A DNA stretch of 13,596 bases, taken from the NCBI GenBank assembly GCA_021783685.1, contig JAJXTQ010000012.1:1-13596 (forward strand), written 5' to 3'. The notes beneath the pieces are model-generated. The model worked only from the letters and a program-made list of their open reading frames with translations, had not been told where the DNA came from and made no database searches. The number at the start of each line of letters is the position of its first letter. The first letter of the stretch is position 1. This stretch comes from Pseudomonadota bacterium (GTDB taxonomy: Bacteria; Pseudomonadota; Gammaproteobacteria; UBA5335). The position numbers and the translations under genes were made by a program. Shown in pieces: positions 1 to 7,883 of this stretch.

Positions 1-255
1 CATGTGACGACCTCGCGCGACATCCTGATGGCGATTGCCCAGGGTCGCGGACCGATGCGCTACCTCCTGGCCTTGGGCTATGCCGGCTGGAGCGCGGGAC
101 AACTGGAACAGGAAATGCGCGACAATGCGTGGCTGGCGGTGCCCTCCGATGGACGGATCATCTTCGACCTGCCGGCGCCCGAGCGGCTCGCCGCGGCCAT
201 CGGCTTGCTGGGGGTCGACTGGCGCCAGATCGGCAGCGAAGCAGGCCATGCGTGA
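1..255 (+). CDS. yqgE: YqgE/AlgH family protein (UPF0301), 3' end only
   Basis: This is the C-terminal part of a YqgE/AlgH protein. The frame is open from the first base of the window, so the true start lies upstream; a GTG at position 4 is internal. Family hallmarks are the segment ALGYAGWSAGQLEQE followed by DNAWL and the terminal AGHA. The family is small (about 185-190 residues) and cytosolic, and its biochemical function is not settled; AlgH was first described as an alginate regulator in Pseudomonas. The stop codon overlaps the GTG start of ruvX (GTGA at 252-255), and yqgE-ruvX adjacency is common in gammaproteobacteria, which supports both calls. Identification is firm; function is not. 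Confidence 0.93.
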   Translation, partial: HVTTSRDILMAIAQGRGPMRYLLALGYAGWSAGQLEQEMRDNAWLAVPSDGRIIFDLPAPERLAAAIGLLGVDWRQIGSEAGHA

Positions 256-674
256 GCGTGACCGCTGCCCCTGAATTTCGCACGTTGCTGGGCTTCGATT
301 ATGGTGCCCGTCGCGTCGGCATCGCGGTGGGCCAGACGGTGACCGGCAGCGCCTCCCCGCTGACCATCCTGCAACAGCCGGCCTCGACCGAATTCTGGCG
401 CCAGCTCGATCGACTCGTGGCGGAATGGCGACCCGACGCGCTGATCGTGGGCCAGCCCTTGCACGCCGACGGCAGCAGCGGCGCCATCGCGCAGGCGGCC
501 GCGACCTTCGGCGCGCAACTGGGCGAGCGCTATCGCTTGCCCGTGATCGCCGTCGATGAACGCCTCACCTCCTGGGAGGCCGATCAAGTGGCACGCGAGC
601 TGCCCGCCTCGCGCCGGGACGCCGTTGCGGCCAGCCTGATTCTGATGACGTATCTGGAAGGACGATCTGCATGA
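252..674 (+). CDS. ruvX: RuvX/YqgF family putative Holliday junction resolvase / pre-16S rRNA nuclease
   Basis: The product is a 140-residue RNase H-fold protein of the YqgF family, close to the usual length of about 138. Visible motifs are FDYGARRVGIAVG (residues 15-27) with the first catalytic Asp at 16, VDERLTS (101-107) with the Asp/Glu pair at 102-103, and a late Asp at 123 before the final helix. In E. coli YqgF is implicated in 16S rRNA 5'-end maturation; the resolvase role is inferred from fold. I chose the GTG at 252 because it overlaps the yqgE stop as GTGA and gives the family length; a second GTG at 258 is possible. A longer upstream reading would overlap yqgE extensively and looks non-native. 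The stop overlaps the pyrR start (ATGA at 671-674). Confidence 0.93.
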   Translation: MSVTAAPEFRTLLGFDYGARRVGIAVGQTVTGSASPLTILQQPASTEFWRQLDRLVAEWRPDALIVGQPLHADGSSGAIAQAAATFGAQLGERYRLPVIAVDERLTSWEADQVARELPASRRDAVAASLILMTYLEGRSA

Positions 675-1222
675 TCCTGTGGGACACGCCCCGGGTGCAC
701 GCCCATATCGACGCGCTGGCCAGCGCCATCGCCGCGCGCTATGCCGCGGCTGCCGCGCCGCCCCTGCTGATCGGTATCCACACCGGCGGGGCCTGGCTGG
801 CCCATGCCCTGTACCAGCGGTTGCAGGATGCACTCGATCTCGATGAACCCGCGGGGAGCGTCGATGTGAGCTTCTACCGCGACGATCTGGCGCGCAGCGG
901 GGTGCCGGCGCAGGCCCGGCCGTCGCAGGTGTCGACCTCGGTCGATGGTCGCGAGATCGTGCTCGTGGACGATGTGCTCTACACCGGGCGCACGGTCCGG
1001 GCCGCGATGAACGAGCTGTTCGACTACGGTCGCCCCGCCGCCATCCGGCTGGCCGTACTGGTCACCCGCAACGGCCGGCAACTCCCCATCGCGCCGGACT
1101 TCCCTGCCGAGATGCTCTCGCTAGAAGCAGGCGAACGCATTAAACTCGCCGGGCCCGATCCGCTGCAACTGCACCTGCTCCGGAGCCCCCCGCCCGTCCA
1201 TGATGCGACCGAACCCGCCTGA
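671..1222 (+). CDS. pyrR: PyrR bifunctional pyrimidine regulator / uracil phosphoribosyltransferase
   Basis: The product is a 183-residue type I phosphoribosyltransferase-fold protein. The PRPP-binding loop is clear at residues 97-109 ([12 protein letters not shown]), and the family segments [10 protein letters not shown] (35-44) and VSFYRDDL (66-73) are present. In Bacillus PyrR is a UMP-dependent RNA-binding attenuator with weak UPRTase activity. In gammaproteobacteria it sits in the pyrB operon and is linked to pyrimidine control, but its mechanism there is less certain. No attenuator precedes pyrB here, because pyrR overlaps pyrB by 23 bases; any PyrR target would have to lie upstream of this window. 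The C-terminal tail after about residue 170 is rich in proline and probably disordered. Confidence 0.93.
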   Translation: MILWDTPRVHAHIDALASAIAARYAAAAAPPLLIGIHTGGAWLAHALYQRLQDALDLDEPAGSVDVSFYRDDLARSGVPAQARPSQVSTSVDGREIVLVDDVLYTGRTVRAAMNELFDYGRPAAIRLAVLVTRNGRQLPIAPDFPAEMLSLEAGERIKLAGPDPLQLHLLRSPPPVHDATEPA

Positions 1223-2171
1223 CGCCCCGCCGCTGCGCCATCTGCTGACCACCGATGGCCTGAGCCGCCCACAAATCGTGTCCATCCTCGATCTGGCCGA
1301 ATCCTTTCTGCCGGTGGGCGAGCGCGAGGTCAAGAAGGTCCCGCTGTTGCGCGGCAAGACCGTCGTGAACCTGTTCTTCGAGCCCAGCACACGCACGCGC
1401 ATGACCTTCGAGCTGGCCGCCAAGCGCCTGTCGGCCGACGTGCTGAACCTGGAGGTCGGGAACTCGTCGACCCGCAAGGGCGAGACCCTGCTCGACACGC
1501 TGCAGAACCTCGAAGCCATGCAGATGGACATGCTGGTCGTGCGCCACGCCGAAAGCGGCGCAGCGGATTTCTTTGCCCGTCATGCCGCCCCGCACGTCAG
1601 CGTGCTCAACGCCGGTGACGGCCGTCATGCCCATCCGACGCAAGCCTTGCTGGACATGTTCACCATCCGCCGCCACAAACGCGATTTCACGCAGCTCGCA
1701 GTGGCCATCGTCGGCGATGTGGCGCACTCACGGGTGGCCCGTTCGCAGATCCATGCCTTGCGCATTCTGGGCGTTCCGGACATCCGCGTGGTGGCGCCAC
1801 GCACCCTGCTGCCGACCGCCATCGAGAGTCTCGGTGTCCGGGTCTTCGCACGACTCGAACCCGCCCTGCGCGACTGCGATGTCGTGATCGCCTTGCGCTT
1901 GCAGCGCGAACGCATGCAGGGCACGCAATTGCCGAGTGAAACCGAATACTTCCGCCACTACGGATTGGACCCGGCGCGGCTCACCCTGGCGCGACCCGAT
2001 GCCATCGTCATGCACCCCGGCCCCATCAACCGCAACGTCGAAATCGCCTCGGCGGTGGCCGACGGACCGCAATCGGTGATCCTGGAGCAGGTCACCAACG
2101 GCATCGCGGTGCGCATGGCCGTCATGGCGCTGACGCTGGGACAGGCACCGGCACGGAGCGGCACGGCATGA
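1200..2171 (+). CDS. pyrB: aspartate carbamoyltransferase catalytic subunit
   Basis: Catalyses carbamoyl phosphate + L-aspartate to N-carbamoyl-aspartate, the committed step of pyrimidine synthesis, in the cytosol. The 323-residue protein has the carbamoyl-phosphate motif FFEPSTRTR (59-67), the flexible SSTRKGE loop (89-95), [10 protein letters not shown] (139-148) and MHPGPINR (271-278), so it appears catalytically intact. The leader of roughly 20 residues before the first family helix, and the partnership with an inactive dihydroorotase homologue directly downstream, fit class A ATCases such as that of Pseudomonas, where PyrB and PyrC' form a large complex. The start is ATG 1200, with a second in-frame ATG at 1203. 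It overlaps pyrR by 23 bases and ends in an ATGA overlap with pyrC'. Confidence 0.97.
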   Translation: MMRPNPPDAPPLRHLLTTDGLSRPQIVSILDLAESFLPVGEREVKKVPLLRGKTVVNLFFEPSTRTRMTFELAAKRLSADVLNLEVGNSSTRKGETLLDTLQNLEAMQMDMLVVRHAESGAADFFARHAAPHVSVLNAGDGRHAHPTQALLDMFTIRRHKRDFTQLAVAIVGDVAHSRVARSQIHALRILGVPDIRVVAPRTLLPTAIESLGVRVFARLEPALRDCDVVIALRLQRERMQGTQLPSETEYFRHYGLDPARLTLARPDAIVMHPGPINRNVEIASAVADGPQSVILEQVTNGIAVRMAVMALTLGQAPARSGTA

Positions 2172-3448
2172 CGGCATTGACGATTGCCGGCGGGCGCATC
2201 ATCGACCCCGCCAACGCAGTGGATGCGCAACAGGATCTGCATCTGCGGGATGGGCGCGTACTGGCCGTGGGGCCAGCGCCGGCGGGCTTTCAGGCCGAGA
2301 CGCGCATCGATGCGCATGGCCGCTGGATCCTGCCGGGCCTGATCGATCTGTGCGCCCGCCCCGTTCCCGATCTGCCGCGCGAACTGCGCGCCGCGGCGGC
2401 GGGCGGCGTGACCAGTCTGTGTGTGCCGCCCGAGGTCGGTCCCTGCATCGACACGCCGGCAGTGGCCGAGCGCCTGCTCGAACAGGCCCGGCGCGCCGGC
2501 AGCACGTGGGTGCATCCCGTCGGCGCACTCACCCGTGCGCTCGCCGGAGAACAGCTCGCCGAACTGGCCGCGCTGCAGGACGCCGGCTGCGTGGCCGTGA
2601 GTCCCGGCGCCGACACCATCGCCGACAGCCGGACGCTGCGTCAGGCGCTGGCCTATGCCGCGAGCCACGATCTGCTGGTGATGCTCAGCCCGCGCGATCC
2701 CTGGCTGCACCGCCACGGCTGCGCCCATGAGGGCGCCACCAGCACCCGGCTCGGACTGCCCGCCATTCCGGGCATCGCCGAATCGATCGGCCTGGCCCGC
2801 GATCTGGCGCTGGTGGAACTCACGGGCGTGCGCGCACATTTCTGCCGCATCTCCAGCGCGCTGTCCCTGCCCCTGCTGCAGCAGGCCCGCGCACGCGGCC
2901 TGCCGGTGACGGCCAATGTCGCCGTCCATCATCTGCATCTGTGCGATACCGATCTCGCCGCGTTCGATACCCTGTGCCGGGTGGATCCGCCGCTGCGCGG
3001 CGCAGCCGACCGCGACGCTCTGCGCGAGGCGATCGGGCAAGGCACGATCGAAGCCGTCTGCAGCGACCATCACCCCCTGGGCGCCGATGCCAAGCGCATG
3101 CCCTTCCCGCAGGCCGCGTCCGGTATGGCGGGTCTGGAAACCCTGCTGCCGCTCACACTCGCGGCGGTCTGGGAGGGCCGGATGTCGCTCGAACGCGCCA
3201 TCGCCGGGCTCACCATCGGGCCTGCGCAGATCCTGGGCTTGCCGCTGGGCACGCTCACCGCCGGCGCCGCAGCCGATCTGTGCATCGTCGATCCCGAGCA
3301 GCGCTGGACGCCGGATGCCACGACGCTGGTCAGCAGTGGCCACAACACGCCCTTCCTGGGCCGCAGCCTGCGCGGTCGGGTCACCCACACCCTGCTCGGC
3401 GGCCGGATCGTCCACCGGCTCGACGCGCCTCCGAGGGACGCGCCATGA
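2168..3448 (+). CDS. pyrC': dihydroorotase-like protein PyrC' lacking metal ligands (probable non-catalytic ATCase partner)
   Basis: A 426-residue amidohydrolase-fold protein of the dihydroorotase family. The N-terminal beta region, the PGLID segment (56-60) and the C-terminal [15 protein letters not shown] region are typical. Catalytic residues are not kept. The HxH metal pair expected after PGLID is Cys62-Ala-Arg64; the His expected before the EDP-like segment is Ser174; the later His of the HFCH motif is Arg227 (HFCRISS, 224-230). The Asp of the CSDHHP segment (298-303) remains. This pattern matches the Pseudomonas PyrC' pseudo-dihydroorotase, which is needed for assembly of the PyrB complex rather than for catalysis. 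Inference: an active PyrC is encoded elsewhere in the genome. ATGA overlaps at both ends support co-translation with PyrB and the PyrK-like protein. Confidence 0.93.
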   Translation: MTALTIAGGRIIDPANAVDAQQDLHLRDGRVLAVGPAPAGFQAETRIDAHGRWILPGLIDLCARPVPDLPRELRAAAAGGVTSLCVPPEVGPCIDTPAVAERLLEQARRAGSTWVHPVGALTRALAGEQLAELAALQDAGCVAVSPGADTIADSRTLRQALAYAASHDLLVMLSPRDPWLHRHGCAHEGATSTRLGLPAIPGIAESIGLARDLALVELTGVRAHFCRISSALSLPLLQQARARGLPVTANVAVHHLHLCDTDLAAFDTLCRVDPPLRGAADRDALREAIGQGTIEAVCSDHHPLGADAKRMPFPQAASGMAGLETLLPLTLAAVWEGRMSLERAIAGLTIGPAQILGLPLGTLTAGAAADLCIVDPEQRWTPDATTLVSSGHNTPFLGRSLRGRVTHTLLGGRIVHRLDAPPRDAP

Positions 3449-4320
3449 CAGCGTCGCATCGCGGCACCATCTTCATGGAGGAAGCGCGCATCCTCGCGCA
3501 TCACTCCCCCGCCGCCGAACAATGGCTGCTGACGCTGGAGGCGCCCGAGTGCGCGCGGCGCGCCGAGCCGGGCCAGTTCGTACACCTGCAGTGCGACCCC
3601 GCCCTGCCCATGCGCCGCCCGCTGTCCGTGCTGCGCGTGAACCGCGATCAAGGCTGGGTCGAGATGCTCTACAAGGTCGTCGGCCACGGCACACGCCTGC
3701 TCGCGCAGCGCGCCGTCGGCCAAAGCCTGAGCCTGATGGGCCCCATCGGTCAGCCGTTCCGGCCCGACCCCGAGCGCCGCCACGTGCTGCTGCTGGGCGG
3801 CGGTGTCGGCATGCCGCCCATGATCTTCCTCGCCGATCACCTGCGGCGCGAGGCCGGCTGGCGGCCCATGGTCTTTCTGGGTTCCGAACTGCCCTTCCCG
3901 TTTCCGACCCGGCCCTCACGGCTGCTCATCCCCGGCCTGCCGTCCGATGCCATCGGCACCCTGAGCCTGCTGGAGGATTGGGGCGTCCCCTGCCGGCTGA
4001 GCAGCGCCCAGGGCCAGCCCGGCTGCCATGCGGGCTATGTCACGGATCTCGCGCGACACTACCTCGAAACCCTCGATACAGAGGAACGCCGGCACGTGGC
4101 GATCCATGCCTGCGGGCCCGACCCCATGCTGCGCGCCGTCGCGCAACTGGCGCGAGCCTTCGACTTGCCGGCGCAGGTGTCGCTGGAGGAATACATGGCC
4201 TGCGCGGTGGGTGGCTGCGCCGGCTGCGTGGTGCCCGTGCACACCCCGCAGGGCGTCGCCATGAAGCGCGTCTGCGTGGATGGTCCCGTCTTCCCCGCCG
4301 AGGCTGTCTATCCGGCTTGA
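3445..4320 (+). CDS. PyrK-like dihydroorotate dehydrogenase electron-transfer subunit (FAD/[2Fe-2S])
   Basis: A 291-residue ferredoxin-reductase-like protein. It shows the flavin-binding RRPLS motif (57-61), a glycine-rich nucleotide segment GGGVGMPPM (118-126), the CGPDPML motif (223-229) and a C-terminal [2Fe-2S] ligand set of Cys253, Cys258, Cys261 and Cys277 within EYMACAVGGCAGC and KRVCVDGPVF. PyrK normally passes electrons from dihydroorotate dehydrogenase PyrDB to NAD+. No pyrD is in the window, and many gammaproteobacteria use a quinone-linked PyrD that needs no PyrK, so the partner is uncertain. The ATG at 3445 overlaps the pyrC' stop (ATGA), placing it as the last gene of the operon. 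Family assignment is firm; the physiological partner is inferred. Confidence 0.88.
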   Translation: MTASHRGTIFMEEARILAHHSPAAEQWLLTLEAPECARRAEPGQFVHLQCDPALPMRRPLSVLRVNRDQGWVEMLYKVVGHGTRLLAQRAVGQSLSLMGPIGQPFRPDPERRHVLLLGGGVGMPPMIFLADHLRREAGWRPMVFLGSELPFPFPTRPSRLLIPGLPSDAIGTLSLLEDWGVPCRLSSAQGQPGCHAGYVTDLARHYLETLDTEERRHVAIHACGPDPMLRAVAQLARAFDLPAQVSLEEYMACAVGGCAGCVVPVHTPQGVAMKRVCVDGPVFPAEAVYPA

Positions 4321-4509
4321 GCCAGAACCCACGGTCGAATCCGGCCGGCATGGCGCAGGCACAGGGCAGCGCGGGCGTGGTCTTCTCATTCTGAGCGTGC
4401 TCCGCCACAGGGCATTCGCGACCACCGGCAAGAAGCCGATGGTGAACGCCCGCCGCGGCGCGGCTGCTGGGGGCTTGCCTCATCCGACCGGGGCAGCGAG
4501 ACTCGGCGG

Positions 4510-5112
4510 ATGAGCGAGAAACCCCACGCGCCGGCTTGCGAACGCAACCGCGGGCCCATCCTCGACGTGCTGCGCCGCCATTTCGCGGACCGGCGCCGCG
4601 TCCTGGAAATCGGCAGCGGCACGGGGCAGCATGCCGTGTACTTCGGCGCCGCACTGCCGCATCTGGCGTGGCAGACCTCGGATCGCCGCGATCAGCACGA
4701 GGGCATCCGCGCCTGGCTGGACGAGGCCGCACTGCCCAACGTGCTGCCACCGCTCACCCTCGATGTGGCGGCCGACGGCAACTGGCCGGCCCACGACTAT
4801 GACGCGGCGTTCAGTGCCAATACCCTGCACATCCTGTCCTGGCCCGAGGTCGAGGACTGCTTCGCCGGGCTCGGCCGCGTCCTCACGGACGAGGCGCGGG
4901 TGGTGATCTACGGCCCGTTCAACGTCGATGGCGACTTCACCAGCCAGAGCAACGCCGAATTCGACCGCTGGCTCAAGGCGCGTGATGCGCGGATGGGCAT
5001 CCGCGATCTCGCCGCTGTGGCGGCCTTGGCCCGCGCGATCGGCCTGCGGCTCATCGATGATGTCCCGATGCCGGCCAACAACCGTTGCCTCGTCTGGCAA
5101 CGCCAGCCGTGA
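4510..5112 (+). CDS. DUF938 family class I SAM-dependent methyltransferase
   Basis: A 200-residue protein that matches the DUF938 family at full length. It has the SAM-binding motif I LEIGSGTGQHAVYF (32-45), the acidic segment around TSD (57-59), and the SANTLHILSW segment (102-111) in place of motif IV, with a following VIYGPF strand (132-137). The substrate is unknown. Small DUF938 proteins are cytosolic with no membrane segment, consistent with what is seen. It starts at ATG 4510 with only a weak purine stretch upstream, about 190 bases after the pyr operon, so it may have its own promoter or depend on read-through. It converges with the tRNA-modification pair on the minus strand. Confidence 0.87.
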   Translation: MSEKPHAPACERNRGPILDVLRRHFADRRRVLEIGSGTGQHAVYFGAALPHLAWQTSDRRDQHEGIRAWLDEAALPNVLPPLTLDVAADGNWPAHDYDAAFSANTLHILSWPEVEDCFAGLGRVLTDEARVVIYGPFNVDGDFTSQSNAEFDRWLKARDARMGIRDLAAVAALARAIGLRLIDDVPMPANNRCLVWQRQP

Positions 5113-5117
5113 TTTCG

Positions 5118-5137
5118 GCAGGCCGCGCTCCGCCTGC
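5118..5137. terminator. hairpin between convergent genes, possible bidirectional terminator
   Basis: A perfect 6-bp stem GCAGGC/GCCTGC with an 8-base loop lies in the 49-base gap between the convergent DUF938 and mnmM stop codons. There is no T tract on either side, so it is not a canonical intrinsic terminator; position is the main argument. Confidence 0.25.
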
Positions 5138-5161
5138 GGCTCCAGCCGATCCGACATGGGG

Positions 5162-5761
5162 TCATTGACGAACCAGCCAAAGCCAGCGGGGCGCGGGGCG
5201 CCGGCCATCGGGTGGACAAGTCCAGCTTGCGCGCCAGCCGCGCGGGATCAAATCGTTCGCCCACTGCCCGATCCGGGCGGCTTCTTCAGCGCCGGCCGGA
5301 TGCCCCGGATAGGCGACGACGCTGAGCGCGCCTTCCCCGCCCAGCCACTCGCAACAGGCCTGCAGGGCCGCGAGCGTGGTTTCGGGCCGCGTGACGATGC
5401 ACCGGTCCGACCCCGGGCGATAGCCCAGATTGAAGACGGCAACCCGCAGTCGCCCGCGTACGCTAGCCGGCAGCACGCTCGACAGATCGGCATGGTTGGC
5501 CCGGTGCAATTCCACGCGCGTGCCAAGGCAGGCCGCTTGCAGGCGCAAGCGGGTCTGGGTAAGCGCTTCGTCCTGGATGTCGATGGCATGGACGCATCCG
5601 GTGTCGCCCACCTGCCGCGCCAGGCGCAGGGTGTCATGGCCGTTGCCGCAGGTCGCATCCAGAGCGATGTCGCCGGTCCGGACATGCCGCTCCAGGGCCC
5701 GATGGACGGACCGCACGAGGGATTCAGGGCGCGCCGGGTCGGATTGCATAACGAGCGACAT
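5162..5761 (-). CDS. mnmM: YtqB/MnmM-type tRNA (mnm5s2U34) methyltransferase
   Basis: A 199-residue class I methyltransferase of the rRNA_methylase/YtqB family. Motif I is DATCGNGHDT (35-44), followed by the acidic DIQ (61-63); the family signatures NLGYRPGSD (111-119) and YPGHPAGAEE (151-160) are both present. Bacillus YtqB (MnmM) methylates nm5s2U34 in tRNA to mnm5s2U, replacing the methyltransferase domain of E. coli MnmC. The gene overlaps the end of the FAD oxidase gene by 38 bases, so the pair is probably translationally coupled and functionally linked. The start may be ATG 5761 or the in-frame ATG at 5749. The role is inferred from family and context. Confidence 0.82.
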   Translation of the reverse strand: MSLVMQSDPARPESLVRSVHRALERHVRTGDIALDATCGNGHDTLRLARQVGDTGCVHAIDIQDEALTQTRLRLQAACLGTRVELHRANHADLSSVLPASVRGRLRVAVFNLGYRPGSDRCIVTRPETTLAALQACCEWLGGEGALSVVAYPGHPAGAEEAARIGQWANDLIPRGWRASWTCPPDGRRPAPRWLWLVRQ

Positions 5762-6800
5762 CCATGGGGTTGGCGAGCGGCGCGCCGTGTGTCATGCGGG
5801 CCGCGAGTTGCTCGGCGGCCTCGGGCGCGCGCAAAATGCCGCGACTGCCCAGCCCATTGAAGATCCACAGCCACGGCCAGCGAGGATGGCGACCCAGCAG
5901 CGGTTCGCGATCCGGGGCTGCCACACGGGTGCCGGCCCGGTGCCCGATGACTTCGATGTCTGACGGCGCCGCGAGCTGAGTCGCCAGCTTTCGCAGCAGC
6001 GCAGTGCGCCCGGCAACCGTGGTCCGCGACGAGAACTGCCCGGGCTGATGGGTCGCCCCCAGCCAGTACCGGCGCAAGCCCAGCGGCACGAGCGTGACCC
6101 CGGCACTGACGGCCTCGTGCAGATCGAGGTCCATGCGGAGGATCAGGCTCTCGCCGCCGTCCGGCTGCAACGGAAGGCCCTGCCAAAACGGGTTGCCAAG
6201 TGCCGCCACGCCCTCGCAGGACACCACGGCGCCCACGCGCTGCCCGCACCAGCGGGGTGGCGCAGGTTGGGCGCTGACCCGACGCCAGTCGAAAGCGCCG
6301 GCATCGACCTGCACGCCGGCATTGCCCCGCCGTCCGGCCGCGGAGCACAGCGCGTTCAGGTCCAGTCGCCAGCCATGATCGATGCGAAAAGCCCCGAAGG
6401 GGGCCGTAAATCCGCTCGCGACGGGGCTGTCCGTCCACGCGCCGCGGCAGGGATGCGCAAGCCCGACGGCGCGCTCCCGCTCTCTGGCGTCCCGACAGAT
6501 CCGGACGATCGGCAGCGCGCTCACGAGCGGATGGCCCAGTTGCTGGCTCAATCGGTCATAATGCGCGCGTGCGGCAGCGCAGCGGTCCATGAGATCGGGC
6601 AACGGGCTCAGGCGCGGCCCCGTCAGGGGATTCATCAGTCCCCCGGCCGCGTGCGAAGACGCCGTCTCGACACCTGAATCCACGATCCGGACGCGTTGCC
6701 CTGCGCGGGCAAGCTCGAATGCCAGCAGTGTCCCGGCGAGGCCGCCGCCGACGATGAGGGTATCGATGCAGGGCGAGGCGGGGGAAACGCAGGGCGGCAT
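5724..6800 (-). CDS. FAD-dependent oxidoreductase resembling the MnmC oxidase domain
   Basis: A 358-residue DAO-fold flavoprotein. It has the N-terminal dinucleotide motif VGGGLAG (17-23), an SSHAAGGLMNPLTGPR segment (48-63), a TRVAAPDREPLLG segment (291-303) and NGLGSRGILRAPEAAEQLA (315-333). The last two closely resemble the C-terminal signatures of the MnmC oxidase domain, which oxidises cmnm5(s2)U34 to nm5(s2)U34. The overlapping downstream methyltransferase could then complete the conversion to mnm5. I chose ATG 6800, just before the Rossmann strand, since it gives the family length; ATGs further upstream would run into the terC leader. No strong ribosome binding site is visible. Alternative: a general DAO-family oxidase with another amine substrate. 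Confidence 0.72.
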   Translation of the reverse strand: MPPCVSPASPCIDTLIVGGGLAGTLLAFELARAGQRVRIVDSGVETASSHAAGGLMNPLTGPRLSPLPDLMDRCAAARAHYDRLSQQLGHPLVSALPIVRICRDARERERAVGLAHPCRGAWTDSPVASGFTAPFGAFRIDHGWRLDLNALCSAAGRRGNAGVQVDAGAFDWRRVSAQPAPPRWCGQRVGAVVSCEGVAALGNPFWQGLPLQPDGGESLILRMDLDLHEAVSAGVTLVPLGLRRYWLGATHQPGQFSSRTTVAGRTALLRKLATQLAAPSDIEVIGHRAGTRVAAPDREPLLGRHPRWPWLWIFNGLGSRGILRAPEAAEQLAARMTHGAPLANPMDVARYAIRPGAP

Positions 6801-6813
6801 CTTATACTGGCAA

Positions 6814-6922
6814 GGTCCGGCGGGCGCACATGACATCATTCCGCGTGGTCCGCATCTGGGTGCGGACCGCCCGGATGCGCGGGCCACGGCGGAATAGAAA
6901 CGGACCCGGTCGCGCCGGTCCG
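6814..6922 (+). promoter_or_regulatory. structured 5' leader of the terC-like gene, candidate cis-regulatory RNA
   Basis: The leader can fold into a three-way junction. P1 pairs 6838-6848 with 6884-6895 (one bulged G). P2 is a perfect 8-bp stem, 6847-6854 with 6861-6868, whose first two bases also belong to P1. P3 pairs 6869-6873 with 6880-6884. A further hairpin pairs 6901-6909 with 6915-6922 (one bulge) and is followed by ATTTTCT, resembling a weak terminator. GGTCCG occurs at 6814, 6847 and 6917, and CGGACC at 6863 and 6901, so alternative pairings compete. A -10-like TATACT lies at 6803-6808, but no good -35 is seen. TerC-family genes are often controlled by the yybP-ykoY manganese riboswitch; I do not find that motif's conserved loops. 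The structure is seen; a switch is inference. Confidence 0.45.
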
Positions 6923-6952
6923 ACCGATTTTCTCATACAACGGAAGCGTTTT

Positions 6953-7738
6953 ATGGCTGAGTGGCTGATGTGGGTCAACAATCCCGAGGCATGGGTGGCG
7001 CTGGTCACACTGATCCTGCTCGAAATCGTGCTCGGAATCGATAACATCGTCTTCATTTCCATCCTCTCCGATCGCTTGCCACCCAGTCAACGACCGCGCG
7101 CCCGGAAGCTCGGTCTGGCGGTCGCACTGGTGACGCGCATCATGCTGCTGCTGTCGCTGGCGTGGATGGCGCGGCTGACGGAGCCGCTGGTCTCGGTGCT
7201 GGGCATGGGGATTTCCGGGCGTGACATGATCCTCCTCGCCGGCGGCCTCTTTTTGCTCATCAAGGCAACGCTGGAAATCTATGACAAGCTGGAGGGTGAA
7301 GAAGGCGAAAAGGATGCCAAGGCAATGGGCGGATTTACCGCCGTCATCCTGCAGATCGGCATCATGGACATCGTTTTTTCGCTGGACTCGGTGATTACCG
7401 CCGTCGGCATGTCCAACGACATTCCGGTGATGGTGATCGCGGTGGTCGTCGCCGTATTGTTCATGATGGTTGCCGTGAATCCGGTCAGCAACTTCATCGA
7501 CCAACATCCGTCCGTCAAGATCCTCGCGCTGAGTTTCCTCATCATGATCGGCATGGTGCTGGTGGCCGAAGGCCTGTCGTTCCACGTGCCCAAAGGCTAC
7601 GTGTACTTTGCCATGGCATTCTCGGTGTTCGTGGAAATGGTCAACATCCGCATCAAGGGCGCGCGCGCGGTGCAACCGGTGGAACTGCGCCAGCCCTACA
7701 GCGATCACCGCCACCAAGACTCTTCCGAGTCCAAGTGA
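6953..7738 (+). CDS. TerC family integral membrane protein (YgdQ-like, probable metal-ion exporter)
   Basis: A 261-residue polytopic inner-membrane protein with about seven hydrophobic segments (roughly residues 13-35, 55-75, 93-108, 128-150, 157-178, 189-208 and 215-232). The paired acidic motifs EIVLGIDN (24-31) and DIVFSLDSV (139-147), in the first and fourth segments, define the TerC/YgdQ fold. An acidic cytosolic loop EGEEGEKD (114-121) and a charged, His-rich tail follow. TerC relatives such as Alx/MeeF/MeeY are linked to Mn2+ efflux or to metal loading of exported proteins; the substrate here is inferred. The start is ATG 6953, with GGAAG at 6942-6946 at good spacing. Upstream leader structure suggests post-transcriptional control. 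Confidence 0.92.
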   Translation: MAEWLMWVNNPEAWVALVTLILLEIVLGIDNIVFISILSDRLPPSQRPRARKLGLAVALVTRIMLLLSLAWMARLTEPLVSVLGMGISGRDMILLAGGLFLLIKATLEIYDKLEGEEGEKDAKAMGGFTAVILQIGIMDIVFSLDSVITAVGMSNDIPVMVIAVVVAVLFMMVAVNPVSNFIDQHPSVKILALSFLIMIGMVLVAEGLSFHVPKGYVYFAMAFSVFVEMVNIRIKGARAVQPVELRQPYSDHRHQDSSESK

Positions 7739-7842
7739 TGCATGAGCGGTCGACGCGACGTGTCCCGGAGGGATCCGCGGGTGCCCCCCGGAGGCGCGCC
7801 GCAGCCCCACGCGGCGCCGGCACGTCCCCATGGGTCATTGCG

Positions 7843-7883
7843 GCGCTGGCGCACCCGCGCCAGTGCCCGCTTGCCTGGCGGGC
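7843..7883 (+). other. two adjacent stem-loops downstream of terC
   Basis: The first stem pairs 7843-7852 with 7857-7866 (GCGCTGGCGC/GCGCCAGTGC, one G-U) around a 4-base loop. The second pairs 7865-7870 with 7878-7883 (GCCCGC/GCGGGC) around a 7-base loop, sharing two bases with the first. They lie about 105 bases after the terC stop. No T tract follows, so they could be a transcript 3'-end stabiliser, a Rho-assisted end or a REP-like element rather than an intrinsic terminator. Confidence 0.4.

Noticed and set aside
78..833. Long minus-strand open frame opposite yqgE, ruvX and pyrR
   Set aside because: It is antisense to three well-recognised overlapping genes and its product is Arg/Gly/Ala-rich without family features; long shadow frames are expected in GC-rich DNA.
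1958..3415. 485-codon minus-strand open frame opposite pyrC'
   Set aside because: Entirely antisense to a protein with clear dihydroorotase-family features; the composition (Gly, Gln, Arg, Ala) is typical of a codon-bias shadow.
2916..4394. 492-codon plus-strand open frame across pyrC' and the pyrK-like gene
   Set aside because: It is out of frame with both recognised genes and its product is low-complexity Arg/Pro/Ser/Ala-rich sequence.
6814..6922. Direct call of the leader as a yybP-ykoY manganese riboswitch
   Set aside because: The gene family fits, but I could not find the conserved loop sequences of that class, so I only call a structured leader.
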